From the NCBI RefSeq assembly GCF_900129635.1, contig NZ_FSRB01000001.1:4255501-4319500 (forward strand): a stretch of 64,000 bases of DNA. The letters run 5' to 3'. Shown in pieces: positions 61,724 to 64,000 of the stretch. The translations under genes and the position numbers were made by a program. The stretch's first letter is position 1. The number at the start of each line of letters is the position of its first letter. The notes under the pieces were generated by a model. The model worked only from the letters and a program-made list of their open reading frames with translations. It did no database searches and had not been told where the DNA came from. This stretch comes from Singulisphaera sp. GP187. GTDB lineage: Bacteria > Planctomycetota > Planctomycetia > Isosphaerales > Isosphaeraceae.

Positions 61724-64000
61724 ATGTACGATACTCCCCGCGCCCGACGAGTTGCCTACGGCGTCGCACTGCTGAACATTGTGGTATCGATCCTGGTCCA
61801 ATGGTGGTTCGCGCCGGTGCTGGGAGGCCGAGCCCTCTACATGACGTTCCTCCCCGCGATCCTGGTCGCCGCGTACCTCGGTGGCTTCTGGCCCGGGTTT
61901 CTGGCCACCGCGCTCAGCGCGCTGGCCGTGACTTATTATTTCACCGAACCGCTTTACTCGTTCCGGGTCGGAAGCGCCACCGACATGAGCGCTCTGCCGC
62001 TCTTTATTCTGATCGGCACGGTCATCAGCGTCCTGAGCGAAGCCCTGCACCGAGCCTGGCGACGGATCGTGGCCGACGAGCGCCGCCGGGCCGACGAGGT
62101 CCTCGAAAAGTTCTTCAACTTGTCCCTCGACCTGCTCTGCATCGCCAGCACCGACGGTTACTTCAAGCGGGTCAACCCCGCCTTCCAGCACGTCCTGGGG
62201 TGGACGACAGAGGACCTGGTGACCCGGCCGTTCATCCAGTTCGTCCACCCCGATGACGTTGATGCCACCCTCCGTGAAATGCAGACCCTGGCGACCGGGG
62301 TTCCGACCTTCTCCTTCGAGAACCGCTATCGCGACACCAGCGGCGCCTACAAGCACCTCGTCTGGTCCGCCTCCCCCGAGCCGCGGACCGCATTGATCTA
62401 CGGTATCGCGCGAGACGTCACCCAGGCCAAGCACGTCGAGGAGGAACTGAGGAAGGCCAAAGAAGCGGCGGAATCGGCGAACCACGCCAAGGATCGGTTC
62501 CTGGCTAACGTCAGCCACGAAATCCGCACGCCCATGAATGCCATCCTCGGCATGACCGAGCTGACTCTCGACACGCCGCTGAGTGATGAACAGCGCAAAT
62601 ATCTCTTGATTGTCAAAACCTCGGCCGACGCCCTGCTGAACGTGATCAACGACCTGCTCGACTTCTCCAAGATCGAGGCGGGCAAGCTCGAACTCGACCT
62701 CGCCGACTTCTCCCTCCGACGGGTGCTCGGGGAGACCCTGCGGGCCTTGGCGTTCCGGGCTCACCGCAAAGGACTGGAGCTGGTCTGTCAGATCCAGGCC
62801 GACGTGCCCGACCCCTTGATCGGCGACGCGGGCCGGTTGCGGCAGGTCCTGCTCAACCTCATCGGCAACGCCATCAAGTTCACCGAGCAGGGCGAGGTTG
62901 TGGTCCGGGTCGAGGCCGGCCCGACGGACTCGGTTCCGCGGAGCCCTGAGTCGCCCCCCTCACGGGGGTTACGGTTCTCGGTCAGCGACACCGGCATCGG
63001 CATCCCGCTCGACAAACAACAGAAGATCTTCCAGGCCTTCGAGCAACAGGACTCGTCGACGACCCGCAAGTACGGGGGGACCGGCCTCGGCCTCTCGATC
63101 GCCTCGCAGTTGGTGGCGTTGATGGGCGGGCAGATCACCCTTGAGAGCGTCCCGGGCCGGGGCAGTACGTTCCGCTTCACCGTCCAGTTCGCCGAGCAGG
63201 CCCATCCGACCGACCCCCCGTTCGACCGGCCGCTCGTCGACCTCCACGGCTTGCGCGTTCTGATCGTCGATGACAATGCGACCAACCGCCAGATCCTCGA
63301 GGAATCGTTGCGTGGCTGGAAGACCGAGCCGATGTCGGTGGGGGATGGTCTCAAGGCCCTGGACGCGTTGTGGCGAGGGGTTGCCCTGGGGCGGCCCTTC
63401 TCGCTCGTCTTGCTCGACGCGAGGATGCCCGGCACCGACGGTCTGGCCCTCGCCGCGAGTATCCTCCAAAGCCCCGAGCTGGCCGCCAGCCGAATCATCT
63501 TGTTGACCTCGGAGGATCTTCATGGCGACATCGCCCGTTACCGCGCGTTAGGGATCGCGGCCTACACGATGAAGCCGGTCCAGCAGGAAGAGTTGCTGGA
63601 AATCATCCACCGAGTCCTCTCCCGTCCCACGCCCGCCGACCGGAGCACAACGGCGGCGCCTGCGACGCCCCCTGCTCCTCCCGCCTCACTCGAATCGAGG
63701 CGGCGGCTCCGGGTGCTGGTGGCCGAGGACAATCCCCTCAATCAGGAACTCGTCGAGCACCTGCTGCGCCGCCGCGGACATGACGTCGTGGTCGTCGGTG
63801 ACGGCCACGAGGCCCTCACCGCCTTGGACCGGGATCAGTTCGACCTCTCGCTCCTCGACGTCCACATGCCGGAGTTCGATGGGTTTCAGGTCATTGAGGC
63901 TCTGCGACACCGCGAGCAGTCCACCGGCGAACACCTGCCCGTGATCGCGATGACCGCCCTGGCGATGAAGGGGGACCGCGAGCGTTGCCTGGAGGCGGGC
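61724..64000 (+). CDS. Hybrid sensor histidine kinase (DUF4118-PAS-HisKA-HATPase-REC-REC), 3' end outside the window
   Basis: The frame opens at ATG 61724 (GAGG upstream) and is still open at the last base, giving 759 residues. Membrane part residues 10-105, DUF4118-like as in KdpD (LPAILVAAYLGGFWPGFLAT). PAS about 125-245 (SLDLLCIASTDGYFKRVNPA). HisKA with SHEIRTPMN (His 265). HATPase with NLIGNAIKFTEQG, DTGIGIP and KYGGTGLGLSI. First receiver about 510-630 with Asp in LVLLDARMPG. Second receiver begins near 660 (LRVLVAEDNPLNQELVEHLL) with Asp in SLLDVHMPEFDG. A phosphotransfer domain may lie beyond the edge. Confidence 0.95.
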   Translation, partial: MYDTPRARRVAYGVALLNIVVSILVQWWFAPVLGGRALYMTFLPAILVAAYLGGFWPGFLATALSALAVTYYFTEPLYSFRVGSATDMSALPLFILIGTVISVLSEALHRAWRRIVADERRRADEVLEKFFNLSLDLLCIASTDGYFKRVNPAFQHVLGWTTEDLVTRPFIQFVHPDDVDATLREMQTLATGVPTFSFENRYRDTSGAYKHLVWSASPEPRTALIYGIARDVTQAKHVEEELRKAKEAAESANHAKDRFLANVSHEIRTPMNAILGMTELTLDTPLSDEQRKYLLIVKTSADALLNVINDLLDFSKIEAGKLELDLADFSLRRVLGETLRALAFRAHRKGLELVCQIQADVPDPLIGDAGRLRQVLLNLIGNAIKFTEQGEVVVRVEAGPTDSVPRSPESPPSRGLRFSVSDTGIGIPLDKQQKIFQAFEQQDSSTTRKYGGTGLGLSIASQLVALMGGQITLESVPGRGSTFRFTVQFAEQAHPTDPPFDRPLVDLHGLRVLIVDDNATNRQILEESLRGWKTEPMSVGDGLKALDALWRGVALGRPFSLVLLDARMPGTDGLALAASILQSPELAASRIILLTSEDLHGDIARYRALGIAAYTMKPVQQEELLEIIHRVLSRPTPADRSTTAAPATPPAPPASLESRRRLRVLVAEDNPLNQELVEHLLRRRGHDVVVVGDGHEALTALDRDQFDLSLLDVHMPEFDGFQVIEALRHREQSTGEHLPVIAMTALAMKGDRERCLEAG

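Overview
The window is high-GC chromosomal DNA of a planctomycete, most likely from the Isosphaera/Singulisphaera side of the phylum. The evidence is a PSCyt1/DUF1549-DUF1553 gene paired with a DUF1501 gene, a DUF1559 prepilin-like protein, a Ser/Thr kinase next to an ECF sigma factor, a YezD-like small protein, a squalene-hopene cyclase and a Met/Cys-rich protein. No species name can be supported from sequence alone.

Layout. 1-3.2 kb: end of an RND efflux permease, a TetR regulator and squalene-hopene cyclase. 3.2-12.3 kb: a decaying accessory zone with small hypothetical genes, two frames broken by in-frame TAG codons, an LRR gene split by an IS701-family element (exact 4-bp target duplication), about a dozen copies of a GGAC-bounded palindromic repeat, and two 5' remnants of a REP-associated (Y1/RAYT-type) transposase joined to that repeat. 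12.4-18.6 kb: ordinary genes (glycosyltransferase, DoxX-like protein, two hydrolases, double-ACT protein). 19.1-20.9 kb: a frameshifted DDE transposase.

20.94-45.14 kb reads as a genomic island. A 43-bp perfect direct repeat, the 3' part of tRNA-Thr(CGT), marks both ends, and the intact tRNA is at the right end. Beside that tRNA lies the start of a tyrosine integrase gene; its continuation is 8.8 kb away at 36.0 kb. The two halves are separated by a segment bounded by inverted IS66 left ends and an exact 8-bp duplication (CGCCATTC), i.e. an IS66 composite transposon. Its cargo is a serine recombinase, a Ser/Thr kinase, an ECF sigma factor, a monooxygenase-RidA fusion, a second RidA, a PEP-mutase-family protein and an NTF2-like protein. 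The other half of the island is a biosynthetic cluster: a three-gene MFP/ABC exporter divergent from a reducing PKS (KS-AT-DH-ER-KR-ACP) and an NRPS (C-A-PCP-TE). That cluster is itself bracketed by two related 3' fragments of a tRNA-Lys-like gene in the same orientation. The likely product is a reduced polyketide or lipid chain condensed with one amino acid, released by the thioesterase and exported by the adjacent pump.

45.2-64 kb returns to core-like content: small membrane proteins, an HD-domain protein, PaiB, an SDR, YezD-like protein, the DUF1559 and PSCyt1/DUF1501 genes, the Met/Cys-rich protein, an IS4-type element whose transposase start codon sits in a hairpin, a group-2-like sigma-70 factor, and a divergent pair of an NtrC-type regulator and a hybrid histidine kinase that runs off the right edge.
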